64,000 bases of DNA from Plecoglossus altivelis (lineage: Eukaryota > Chordata > Actinopteri > Osmeriformes > Plecoglossidae), in the NCBI GenBank assembly GCA_036571765.1, contig BROE01000015.1, forward strand, positions 5,881,993 through 5,945,992, given 5' to 3'. Both the position numbers and the translations under genes were made by a program. The notes beneath the pieces are model-generated. The model saw only the letters and a program-made list of their open reading frames with translations, was not told the DNA's origin and did no database searches. Shown one piece after another: positions 35,101 to 48,722 of the stretch (position 1 is its first letter; each line of letters starts with the position of its first letter).

Positions 35101-37026
35101 ACACACACACACCAGACACACACATACAGACACACACACACCAGACACACACATACACACACACACACCAGACACACACATACACACACACACAGCACCC
35201 CACACCAGACCACACACATACAGACACACACACACAGACACACACATACATCAACACACACCAACACACACAAACACCACAACACAAGTGTTCAGGAACA
35301 ACACAACACACAAAACACACAACACGTTCCTATACACCTGGCCGGCAGAAATGCCTGGAAACACGTAGAGCAGTGTGTGAACTGGGACAGGATCTGCGAC
35401 TGGTCAGTGAATAATGGTGAAACAGAACACATTGTTTCATTGGCCTTTTCTGACAGATAACAGAATTACTCCTGGACTGGATCTTCATGGATCAGACAGT
35501 TGACCCAAGGACACCACTCTCCTCGGTCTGTCCAGAGATGTGGATCCAGGTGTGTGTGTGTGGCGCGAGTGCGTGTGTGTGTGGTCAGAGTGGTTCAGTA
35601 CTGCCACAAACCCTGTCCTATAAAATAACTGTCAAGGATTCCACACTGATAGTAAGGTCAGTGTAGGATTACCTGTGTGTGTGTGTCTTTGAAGTGTGAC
35701 TTAAGAGTGTTATGTGTGTGTGTAAGGGATTTGTTTGTCTGACTGAGTGGCTGTGGTGCGTGTATGAGGGTGTTGTGTGTAACAAGCCTCGGAGGAGGAG
35801 GTGTATATACCTCACTAACAAGCCGAAAAAGAATTTCAAATAAAGTAGAAGAGAGAGAGATAAAGGCACTGAAAGTAGTACCCACCTTCAAAGCATTTTT
35901 GGTCTTAAGAACCGTTCAAATAGGTTCGGGTACACAGACCAAACCTTTGTCAACAACAAACCAAAATCAACAATCAACATGCCACTAGAGTTCAAGTTTG
36001 AGAGCAAACTAACTGTAACAATTCCTCCTGTTTAGAGAGTGGCAATTTGTGTGTGTGTGGTGTGTGTCTGTAATGTGTTGTGTTGGTTATGTGTGTGTGT
36101 GCACGTCTCTATTCAGAGCGTTCTGCAGAGTGGAATCTCATTTGACCCATGGAGCTTTATATTGATGAAACCAAGCAATTGGATCGATCCAAGATGGTCT
36201 CTAGGCCTTGTGTCCTTCAGTGCTTTGCTCTTCTTGAGTTTCTAGCCCCCCCTCCAGCTCGCTCCGCCCCCCTCTGCTGCCCCCTCTCAGCCTCCCTTAA
36301 GTTCCCTCCAGTCTCTCTCCAGCCTCCCTTCAGCCTCCTCCTGCCCCTCCAGCCCCGCTCGAGCCCCACCAGCCTCTCCAGCCTCCACCAGTTCCCCATT
36401 AGCTCCTCGCACTCCTCCAGCCCCACCAGCTCGCCTCAGCCCACTGCCAGCCCGCTCCAGTCTCTCTCCAACCCTCTCCAAGCCCACTCCAGTCTCCGCT
36501 CCAGCCTCCTCCAGCCCCGGCACCAGCCGCATCCCTCCAGCCCCCCTTCCGATCCCTCAGCCTCCTCAGCTCTCCTCCAGCGCCGCTCCAGCCTCGCCGT
36601 CCAGCCTCCCTCCAGCCCCCCTCCGGCCCTCCTCCAGCCCCCAAGATGGTTTCTTAATTATTTGCACTAATCAGGGCCAGCTTTTGTTTGTTTGTGTTTA
36701 TTGTCAGATCGGTTGACGATAAGATCTTTGTTTCCCCAACAACATTTGTGTTGTGCTTATTGAGCCATTTAGGTTGTTTGTTGCAACTTCAGATTAGGAA
36801 CTAATTAAATGATGAATACATTTCGTCATTAATTAACAAAAAACATATCCAAAATCTTCTCGTAAGAATCATTTAAATAGTTAGCCGAGAGGTAATATGT
36901 AAATAGTTTATGGATTGAATTGTATTCTTGTTTTCGTCCTCTTTTTTCATGGACTCTCTCTTTCTAGCTCTCTCTCTCTGTATCTTATGTCTCTTTCTCT
37001 CGATCCATTTATCTCAGCCTGTTTCT

Positions 37027-37063
<37 letters not shown>

Positions 37064-39513
37064 GGAGAGCACGCTCCAGCGCTTCATTTGCCATCTAGAA
37101 TGTACTTTTCATATTTGCGTCTCGGCTATTTCTTGCATCAGTGACGTGCATGTAATCATATTTTCCTCCTTTCCATGGTGTATCTGACAGCTTGGACATC
37201 CCAAGGTTTGACCAACATCGAAATTCGTTTCCGTCTTTAACTACGTCTCTCTTGCTCTCCCTTTCTCTCCCCTACCCTCTCCCTCTCTCTCCCCTACCCC
37301 CTCTCTCTCCCCTCCCCTACCCTCTCTCTCTTCCCTCTTCCTTCCGCACACTTTCTTTCTCTCCCTATCTGCTTCAAGAGTGTGTGGTGGAGTATGTACA
37401 TGGACCTGATGCTACCTGCCACAGCAAAGAGCTGCTAGTCCACCCCAACCCCAGCACACTGGCAGGGCAATTAAACCCTTGTCCAATAATCACAGCTCTG
37501 TACAGTGCTAGAAAATCAATGATTGTCTGCGTGTGTGTGTCTGTGTGCGTGTGTGTCTATGTGTGCGTGTGTGTGTGTGTGTCTATGTGTGTGTGTCTAT
37601 GTGTGTGTGTCTGTGTGTGTGTGTCTATGTGTGTGTGTCTGTGTGTGTGTCTCTCTGTGTGTGTGGTGTGTGTGTGTGTGTGTGTCTGTGTGTGTGTCTG
37701 TGTGTGTGTCTGTGTGTGTGTCTGTGTGTGTGTGTGTGTGTGGAAAGGACAGCATTGAAGAGACAGTGAAGAGGCAGCCGGCAGCGGCTCTGCATCTCTA
37801 AATCCCATCCAGGTTGGAGCCAGACTGGATCACTCATCAGGTCGAGTTTCTGCTCGCCGTCTGTTGCCAACGGCAATGCTGTCACTCTCCCACCAAGGCC
37901 TCAGCCCTTATCTGGGAAGCAGTCAGTCAGCCAGCCAGCCAGTCAGCCAACCAGGTAGTCACTCAGTCAGCCAGCCTGTCAGCCAATCAGTCTGTCTGTC
38001 AGCCAGCTAGCCTGTCAGCCAATCAGTAAGTTAGCCAGCCAGCCAGTCGGTCAGTCAGATAGCCAGCCAGGCAGTTAGCCAATAATCAGGTAGCCAGTCA
38101 GCCAGCCAGTCAGGCAGTCAGTCATTAAGTCAGCCAGGCAGTCAGTCAGTCAGCCAGGCAGTCAGTCAGTCAGTCAGTCAGTCCTGAGTCATGATCATGA
38201 CCAGGCTGATTGTATAGTATAACGAGTCTGAATCACCCAGCTCTTCCAGCCCAGTGGGTTTGGACAGCCGCTCCTGCATAAGCACTACAGCTGTGTTACA
38301 CAAGCACAGTACACCAGAATACATTACATAGTCATACAGCTATGACCTCTAACAAGGAGCGGAACAGCGACTGTGGAGTTTGGGACAGCCAGTGACACAA
38401 GAGCCATGCTCCGACCTTCCAGTCACGTCCCGACAGCTAGCAGGTACACATACAGCAGCAGAACTACAAATCCCCTCAGTCTTCGGAATTGCCAAATATT
38501 CAACCCAATCCCCCTTCCATGGTCAGAGGTCCAATTGAGAGCCCGGGTATCAGCATTTGGCAGATTTGAAAATGAAATCCTGGTAATTGAACCACGAGAG
38601 GTTAGCGGTGGGTATTTGTAGTCATCGAGACCTGAGGCTCTGGGCTGACTGTGACAGTGGAGACCCACACAAGATCTAACACTGTGGGGGCAGAGAGCAG
38701 CCCTTAGCTGCGAGAACACACACATACACACAGACACACACAGAGACACACATACACACACAGAGACACACAGAGACGCACAGACACAAACAGAGACACA
38801 CAGATGCTGATACACGGACACACACATACATACACACTGACACATACACACACACAGAGACACACAGAGACACACAGACACGCACATAGACACACAGATG
38901 CTGATACACGGACACACACATACATACACACTGACACATACATGCACCCACCCACGTACACAGACGCGCAGATCAGTAGACACTCACACAAATCCCACGG
39001 AAATATCTGGACAGGAAAAGTGAAAGGAAACGACTTTCCCTCTATTCTGTGTGTAATCCCTAATCGCAGTGGCTGTAATCCTAATCTCCCACAAGCATGC
39101 ATCTGAGCATGATACACTAGCAGTTGAAACAGGAAGAAGCTACAAATGTCTATTCTCTTCACTCCCCCTGACTCTCTCACGTCTCGCTCTTGCTCCTTCC
39201 CTTCCTCCCTGCCTCCCTGCCTCCCTCCCTGCCTTCCTGCCTCCCTCCCTTTCTCTATCCAGCTGCACATCTGGTCAATTGCTCATGTCCACTGGCATGC
39301 TCTGATAAACAAGAGTGATGTCATGATTCGACAGGCCCTTTAGAGAGAGTGAGGGGACACGTGAGAAAGGGAAGGAGAGAGAGCGTGGGGAGGAGGGAGA
39401 GAGAGCGTGGTGAGGAAGGAGAGAGAGCACGGTGAGGATGGAGGGTTGACAGGGGGTAAGGGGGGGGGAGAGGTTAGGAAAGACAGATGCATCATCTTCA
39501 GTACATGCCGGTA

Positions 39514-39560
<47 letters not shown>

Positions 39561-42500
39561 AGGGACAGAGAGGGATAGAAGCAGCTCATAAACAGCCGGT
39601 TGTGAGAGTGACCGGAATGCCAGAATCACATATGTTGTCAGAGGAGACCGAAGGGGGGATTCAGTTAACCAACAAGAGAAGACTTTCTCTGCAACTCCGC
39701 AGGAGGTGAAAGGTCACGACCCACCCCTTCCTGTCATCGCACTGTCCCCCGTCAGCTGGTACCACTCACCACACCACTGCCACCGCCCTGAAAACAGGAT
39801 CTGTCCCTGTGTCACCCCCACATCTGACCTATTCCATCCCACAATGCCCCTCTCTGTGGGGCCCTTAGCCACCAGCTGCAGAGCCTCCTTCATCTGCTTT
39901 ATTGACAGGAAGTAGATCCTAACGGCAGACTTAACCCTGCGTGACCTCACGTCTCTCAAAGTGCTCCCTGGATACGGTGGACGGATAGGGTTTTCTCTGT
40001 TGACCGCTCTGCATACCCAGGTCACTTCTAAATATGTTGATACCGGGCTTGTACATATTAGACATAGCGATGAACACACTACAGTCCATGTACGGAAATA
40101 GACAGTGAAATAGGGAGACATGCATATAGATAGACTGGGGTGTAAAGAACAGAAGAAATGATTTGGAAAAACATCCACAGCGATGAAACAAACTCACCAT
40201 TTGTTTGTGTGGCAGTCAAATCCTATTCCTTTGTATTGTTTTTTAAGTACTACACATGATAAATCATTCTAGTTCCTGCCTGAAGATCCTCTCCCAGGAG
40301 ACATCAACAGGATGTTCTTAAACGATAGAACCTTTTCATCACAGCCCCCCAAAAATACTTATCACGATTCGCTAAGGCAACACATCTCCATTCTTCAGAT
40401 TAAGAGCTTCAGAAAATTAATCTCAGAAAAATTGTTTTCTTGAAGCTGAATGCAGTATTCTGCATCCAGCGAATGTACAACAGTGAATGTTTACGTGAGG
40501 ATGTTGGCATGGAGATGAGATCTGCTAAACACCTCTTGTATTGGATAAAAAAAACCACTGCTTAGTGACAGACCTGTGGAAGTGTTCTAGTGGGAGAGGA
40601 GAGAGGGAGGAAGAGGAGGCCAGAGAGAGAGGGAGGAGAGGAGGGAGGGGTAGGGAGGGAGAAAAGAGGATAGAGGAGACAGGAGGGAGGGGAAAAAGAG
40701 AGGAAGGTGAAGAGAGATGGGACAGGAGAGAGAGGAGAGAAGAGGGTGAGGAGGACTATTAATGTCTTGGAGGGTTTCACAGCCTGAGAAAAACGTTTAA
40801 TCTAACACCAGCAGATTTGCAATGGATTACGAGTCTGCAAACGTGTGAATTAATCCTTGATGCTATCTCAGGTCTCTGAAGCTTTTTGTTTCTGGCAAAA
40901 CTACATATGAGTTGGTGAAAGTGCAGTCGTGTGCGTGCGAGCATACTCGCGAATCTGGGGATCTTAGATGTTACGCGCCTCGCAATGAATCCAAAGTTCT
41001 TATCAGAGAACTCATTTTATCAGTGAGCAGTCCCTCGGTAGAGACTCTAAGAGATTACATTGTCTACCGTGGTTATATGGTAGCTAAAGTAAACAGCCAA
41101 GATAGATTGAGACCCTTCAAGCTTCTAACTTGAACTTGAACTGCTGGAACTATGAACCGGAACTATGGAATTGAACTCTTGAAATCAGGTTCAGAATGTG
41201 ACCTAAAGACATGATTGCACATTGGCAGGCCACAGTGGGTGGGTGGTGAGGCAGTCTGTATGGAGGAGGGTGTTGAGCGTGTCAGTGAAATATACTGCTA
41301 TGTGTGCATTATGTTGACAGCGTAAGTTGACCTGACGGGTCACATGTGATCAAGGGAAATATTGAGCAAGGTGCTGACGAACACAAAACTCTCGCGCGCG
41401 CACGCACACCCAAACCCGACCGAGAACCAAGGATTGAGAGGATTCGACTAGCAAAGGAAGCGAAGGGCTGAAACGGAAACCAAGCAAGCATGTCGTCCAG
41501 CGCCTCCATCCCAGCTGGCACAGGATAGACAGCCTGGAGAGAGAGAAGGACCGGAGAGTGAAGGTGAAGGACAGCGAGGGCGAGGAGTCCCATGGAGGTG
41601 CGTTTCAAAGGACGGACCTCTGGCCAGACAAACAGACAGGGTCCCCTGCAAGGACCAGTCCGTCAGGAAGAGGGGGATCGTCTTTCAAAACAGAACCGTA
41701 ATATCCAAGACTGACTACGATATTGCATGACATACTGTGTACGGCACTTTGTTGACACCAGAGAGACAGAGGGAGAGAGAGAGAGACAGATTGGGACAGA
41801 GAGAAACAGAGAGGTACAGTGAGAGAAAGAGAGAGACAGAACGAGACAGAGAGAGAGACAGAGAGAGACAGAGACAGAGAGAGACAGAGAGAGACAGAGA
41901 GAGACAAAGAGAGGCTTTAACATTCCTGTACAGACACATAGTACAAGCTAGTTGACTCTAACCAATGCGAGCGCTCCAATCAATAACACAAACCCCTTTT
42001 AGGATTCCCAACGCAACTCCATTAAATACACACCTTGGGTGAGTCATCAATCATACACCAGATGGGACGTTTTCAACAAGGAAGTGTGGAACACAGGGAC
42101 ACACACTTGAGAACACACACACATACTCTCACGTGCGCGCACACACCAGCACGTATGCATAAGTGCACACGCTCAAGCACACTTAGATTCGTCGAGAGGA
42201 TTGGAAATCCACAGCGAGCGCACACTTGAGAGACTCCTACACACCTTGCAGTGTGCTTACGCACCCAGTACATGTCCTGTGTATTGAACAGACTTAAAGA
42301 GTAACAGGTAAGCTCACAGCAAGTGCTGAAAACCAATTATCTTGATCTCTGGATAGAAGGACCTATGTTTGAACAGGAGGCCTAATAAATTAATAAAACA
42401 TGCCCATTAATTGCACTCAGACAGACAAAGCCCATATTTGTCTGTTTACGCACCTGAGACATACTGTCCACATGCACCTGTTATGAGTCTATTTAATCAT

Positions 42501-45500
42501 TTCGATGGGGTTTGGGGTAACAGAGCATTAGATAGCACCACGTTAATAAACTCTGTGTAGATCCGTGTCCCATTAACTGTTGGAACCTTCCGGAATATGC
42601 TTTGTAAATTTCAATGGCAGTATGAAGGGGGATGTACAAGAGTGTGTGCGTATTAGAAGTGCGCACTTTGATTTTAATATCCATTTATCTCGCCTACTCC
42701 AGGAAAGCTGCTCTACGGTCCCAAGAGGACATGAAAGTCTGCCGCGTGCTTATCGAGCCACAACATTTTCCTAAGTTAGCAAGCGCGGATATTTCTGACG
42801 AGGGTCGGGTAGGCCTGCTGTTGGGAGCTCGCATGCCTTAGCGAAAGCGGAGAGCTGAGCGCCCCAGAAACGAACGGCGTCTTTGCCGTGCGTTTTGCAT
42901 GACGTGGACACCATACGGCGTCTCTGAATATCCACGAGACTGCGCATGTGGCGTGCCTGTGAAAATACCTCCGTGTGTGTGCGCAGGCCCTCTACGTAGA
43001 CGGCAGTAACACACACATTTTGCTGTGTAGCGCTTGTATGTTACATGTTGTCTAAGACTTGTTTGTGAGCCTATGCCAGTGAAGGTGAAATCTATGAAAA
43101 AGGTTTCCTGTGAGCGTCGCTGCTAGAGGTGAGTGTTTAGTCCAGGCTGTGATGGTGTCACAGGACTCAAATGCAGGAAATGACTGCGTTGTTAAGACCA
43201 GACTTAACCGACAATGTGCGAGACTGGTGATTGAGCTCACAGTACAGGGATCTCTAACAGAGAGCGAGAGAGGGGGAAGGGAGAGCAGAAACAGGCAGAT
43301 AGAAATGGATTGAGAGAAATAGAAAGACAGAGATACAGAGAGAGAGAGAGATACAGAAAGAGAGAGAGATAGAGGGAGAAAGAAGATACAGAGAGAGAGA
43401 GAGAGAGAGAAGGAGAGAGTCCGTAAAGAATGAAAGGGTAAAAAAACGACCTTTCCGTCCTATTGGCGACATGAGGCTAATGGCTATTAGATGGCATCGA
43501 CCAGTGGTAGTCCACACTCATGGTGACATGCCAGGCCACTCATTAAAACACTACAGGGGAGCAAGGGACAGAGAAACAAAGAGAGACAAAGACAGACGCG
43601 AGGAAGAGAGACATACAGTATATAGTATACAGACAGAGATCTCTATGGCAGGTTAATCTCTCAGACTCCCAGCGTGGAAGCCTGGCCTGTTAATAGGTTG
43701 TCTTCCACTTGATGAGAGGAGAGCTGCATTGAAGCAGGCAAGTGGAAGGAAGGTTAAGGGGGCTGGAGAGTGAGAGGGATGAAGGGGGGAGGGGGGACGA
43801 ACATTGAGTTCAGCGGGGCAGCTGTTCTCCAGACCCACAGTCATTTTACCCCTGAACAGTAGCGAAAGGCAAAGCCGTGACGAAACGCTACAGTTATCCA
43901 CGTGGAGAAAAAAAAGGGAATCAATCCACGAGCTCGTTCATTTACTGGCACCTTTCCTTCGCCCTCCCTCCCTCTTCATCCCAGTTCTGAAGCCCTCCGT
44001 GGCAAGTACTTCCATTTGAAACGAAGCCCCCATCTCACATCAGAGCGCCTCGGTTAGTCAGCGTTTTACGCGCGCGCTCGTGGATGATCCCCATCAGGAA
44101 CGACCGCGGAACGATAAACAAAAGTGCGCTCCGTGGAAAAAAAGTCAACAATCTGGGGCGTCAGAGCCAATTTTTTGAGAGAAGCTCTTAAAACAGCGGT
44201 TTTATTTCATCGCCAGACGTGCGTTGAAACCTCTGCGACCTCTGCGATGTTGCATCTTTTATTTGAGGTGCAATCCGACATGGCCTTGTGCCAAAGCCCA
44301 CAACACAAGGAATGAATCAGGCTCTAGCAGTTCCCCAACTGTGATAGTTATTCCATATGCCATAGAGAGAGAAGAGAAAGAGACACGCAGAATATACAGA
44401 AACACTACAAGTCTATCTAGGGGGGCTTGCCAACCAATCTACATAACTGAGAGAGACAGAGAGAGCAACAGAGAAAACGAAAGGATGTGAGAGGGAGGGG
44501 GACAGAGGGAGAGAGAGAGAGAGGGTAAAAGAGAAAAAGAAAGGGAGAGAGGGAGACAAAGAGAGAGAGAGGTACATTTTAAGTGAAAAAGAGGGAGAAA
44601 CGGAGAGTAACAAAGAGAGACAGAGAGAGAGAGAGAGAGGCAGACTGAGAGAATGCAAATATATCAGCTGCTTGAATAAAATATGTGGTAACACTTGAGA
44701 TCCAGGTGCTTGTAAAAAATATCAGTTCATTCGTAAGAAGGCCTTCGTAAATCAGTCAGTGCTATTGACACATAATATTAATAAGCTTATCATTTATAAT
44801 CGCATAAGAGGCTTATTACCAATTGACTAACTTTTATCTCATTTGACGATGGTATTTATCCTAAATCTAGCCCTTAATAATACTATTAACATGTATGAGG
44901 CCTTTTTAACATAAATTGATGTTAATAAATCATACATTATTGATAAATAAATTATTACTAATTACGTAACAGCTATTTTAACCATTTGGATCTATAGTGG
45001 TCCTACATATGTTTTTGTCAGTGAGTCGTTTCAATGCATATGTTGCAAAAGTTCCTTTTCACCTGTAGGCATTACATGCACACATAATTAGGAGTTAACT
45101 ATACTCAAATTCTATACCCAGCTACAGAATGTGTTTGTCTCGGTGTGGGAAAGGATGTATGCATCTCTGTCCTTTTGGTGGATTTCAATGCCTTCCAGGT
45201 AGCAGCGGGACAGCTGACATGTGCTGCCGTGGCGACCGGCACCATGGAGACAGATATGTCGGCCCAGACTGAGCCGCGAGGCCCCTCGTGACAACGAACA
45301 CTGAAGAATGGTGGCAACTGCTCCTGGAAAACACACACACATCCGCCCACATGCACACACACACACACACACAGAACGCCAAATACACACACCCCCACAC
45401 ACGCATGATGCAGCTCCAGCTAAGCTACAGGACAATCCTACCCCCCACCCCCAACCCTGAGGCTAGATGTACCGGATATTCCCCAACACACAGTCTCCAC

Positions 45501-48500
45501 ATGCCAGCCCCTAACCACAAGCAGAGGCTATGATAGTTCCACACCTTCGCGTTTTTGCCCGAACGGCAGGTTGGCCACAGCGGACGCCCGGGAAACTGAG
45601 AGAAACATCCCCACAGGGCCAGAGAGTTCTGTATCCTTTATGGCATCTAGAAGTGATGTGTTGCCTGCGCACTCAGGGTCTACAGGCCTCCTTCAAGGGC
45701 TCTGGGGGCCCCTGTCACCCAGCATCGTGCCACAACAACAGTCCCACTGCTGATCAGCGTCACACTGAGATGGTACGGAGCACAGCTTCATCAAAAGGCA
45801 GCTTCTTCAACAGCGGCTGAAAATAAACACGTAAAACAAGTGGAAATGAAATTTCCAAACTGAAAATGGATTCAGACCGCCTCGTAGGTTAGAGAAAGCA
45901 ACTGCGGGGTTTTTTTTTAGGCAACCGCTACCTGATTAAATCGCTGCGAGATGCGGTGTCAGAGTTCAAAACTTCGCACGCTCCAAGCTGCGGTCGGACG
46001 AATGCGACGCGGCACGCGTGGCAGTGAGCGAATGCAGGGCAGCACTTTCAGCGTGTGTTCTTGTATGCGCGCACGATTCAATGGGCCGGGCGCCGATTGG
46101 TTCCCACTGCCTAAAGTGAACTCCATTAGATGTCAGTGAGATGAGCTCCTGCCAGGAGAAATCCAAGGGAAGGCTGACATGCCTGTAGAATGAATGAGGG
46201 TCTGATGCTGGGACAGGGTAGATCAGACTCTTGTGTAAATAATGTGGGTCTGCTGCAAGCCAATAGACTAGTCCAGACTGAGCCCGCAAAGGCAACCTAG
46301 TTTATGCCTTTATGTTGAAAAGAAACACAAATCAACGTTTTCACGCTTAAAAGACTTGCGTGCGGCATTTTACATCTGTGCGTTTACGCCTCTGGGAGTT
46401 ACGACGCAATCCATATTCCTAGTCTTGGGCTCACTCAACAAACACATGGTATTTTCTGTTTGAATAAGTGCACATTTTTTGGGACTGTCTCTCGGTGTAA
46501 TTTATTCATAGTCTGACATATCGGCATTTGTTGAAACAGAACCATTTAATTCCAAGGTGAATCCGACTCTTATTAAAGCAGCGTAGTGGTGAGGTGAAAA
46601 GGAGGTGTGTGGCTGCAGGATGTGAGCCAAAGGCAGATGGAGACAATTGATCTGAGTAAATTGATAATAACACGGAGGCGAGCACAGTAGGACTGTTCTT
46701 TATTATCTTCACCTTAAGCAGAACGTCCTGCTATAGTCCATTACAGTGGGCTGGTTAACCATAACGGGGAGGGGAAGGGGGGGCAGCGGGACGAGGGGGG
46801 GGGGCGAGTGTACACATGAAATAGACTAAAAAGGGATTTCAGCTGCATACATGCTCTCTATAAGGCTGCAGCAGCAGGAACACAATGAACAAGCTCTTTT
46901 TTTCCATCGACTTTGATCCATTTTTCAAACGAGACTGGTTACTAGGAACTGGGAGACGTAGGTGAAGAGAGAGTGTAGCAAGTTCAAGCAACAGAAAGAG
47001 GCAAGGGGGGTGGGGCGCGGGGGGCGAGGGGGTGGAATGTGTGCCACGGGGCTTTTAGGCATAGAAAAGACAATAACTCTGGAAAATCATTAAAAACCAT
47101 AATAGCACAAAAAATGGAACGATGCTTCAAGGGTGTATGCGAGCATTAGGCTGCTCATAATCTCTCCGTTCGCGACAAGGAGAACATGGCCTACAGTAAC
47201 CCTGCATTAAACCAACATTCTACATCTTAGCCCGGTGCATTACTCCAGGACAGTGTGCCAATGACCACCCATCAGATCAACGCCGAGCTAAACTCATTAA
47301 TAATCTCAATAAAATAAAATAAAAATGGAAGTGATGAGATGGTACAGGACTTAATGAACAATCAACCATTAAGGTAATATTGACTGGCTGGCTTATGAAG
47401 TGCCAAGACTCTCCCAGCTGCAGCACCATGCATCTTCACGGTGGCATATGTCCCTGCAAACACCAGAGAGGCTAGGCCACGCAGACAGAGGGGGAGAGGG
47501 AGAGAGAGGAGGGGTAGAGTTGTGCTGTGAAGACAGAAAGGAGAAGGAGGTGGAGGAGAAGGGGGAGGAGGAGGGGGAGGGGTAGAAGAGTTGTGCTGTG
47601 AAGACAGAAAGGAGAAGGAGGAGGAGGAGAAGGAGGAGGAGGGGGAGGAGGAGGGGTAGAAGAGTGGTGCTGTGAAGACAGAAAGGAGAAGAAGAATGAG
47701 AGGGAGGAGGAGGAGGAGGGGGAGGAGGAGGGGGACATGCAGGCTAGTTTTCCATCATGGACAAGCTGTGGGACAAGGGCGCGTGGCGACCCTATGAAGC
47801 TGACTGGAGGGTTGAAGAGGTCAAAAAAATCTCTCCGGAAACGCAAGCTATTTCTATCAGGACTGAACTCTAAGCTGCGAGGGAGATAGTTGCCATTTTT
47901 CTGGGTGACTTCCAACGCTGTTGACTGTACAGGCTGAGGAATACATTTATGGAAAATCCATTTAGTCTGTTGTGGATATGGTCAAGTATCACAACTAAGG
48001 GCAAGTGTAGGAAATGATCCATTCTTGGCTCCATTGCTGCCCATCCTACTTCACATACGCAGACTCTACCCATTCCCATCAAGACATGTTCTTATTGACC
48101 CACAGTTTGCACCGATGGCGTTGCCATGGTGTTGGAATTTTCAAGTGCACAGCAGAAAGGAAGGACATTGTATGCGCCAGTCAAAGAGGTTTCTGGCGGT
48201 TTAATTGCAAGTAGGACAGGCCCATAGTAACTGGGGCTCTGTACTTGATGCTCTGTGCTGGTTTCCCAGCGGGGAACAGAGGGGCTGAGAAAAAAAACCC
48301 CCCTGTCAATAACTAACTGTTGCGCTAATGAGGCATGCTCATATACTGTAACGCTTTCCAACGTCTGTTTCTGCGTTCCTCTTTCAGCAGATCCTAAGTC
48401 TGTTGACCTCAGCAGCTTGGTTGGCACTCCATGATTTAAACCCTGGCTTTCAAAAAAAAAGAATGGATATTGCTAATAAACAGGCTTCAGAGGCAAAACC

Positions 48501-48687
48501 CTACCTTCGCTGTCTGGGTTTCTCAGACACCTGTAGAGAAATGAGGTCTCATCCACAGAACATTACACGCCAGGCTTGAAGCTGATTCTACAGTGCACAT
48601 CAAACACCTCCTCTCCCTAAAATCCTTTCTCTGACGTTCCTTTGCATCTGAGAGAGCTTTTTCCTCTTTCTTCGCCCCCCCCATCCT

Positions 48688-48722
<35 letters not shown>

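Noticed and set aside
34682..35320. A 212-codon minus-strand frame rich in CVCV.
   Set aside because: Most of it is a (CA)n-derived minisatellite; the remainder has no known domain.
36149..36670. A 173-codon proline/serine-rich plus-strand frame.
   Set aside because: It is a translation of the degenerate CTCCAGCC repeat in mmp17 intron 1.
39714..40178. A 154-codon open frame on the minus strand in mmp17 intron 1 (contains SIKQMKEALQLVAKG).
   Set aside because: No recognisable domain, no splice partners, and no repeat-element protein motif. Length alone is not evidence in a 64-kb window.
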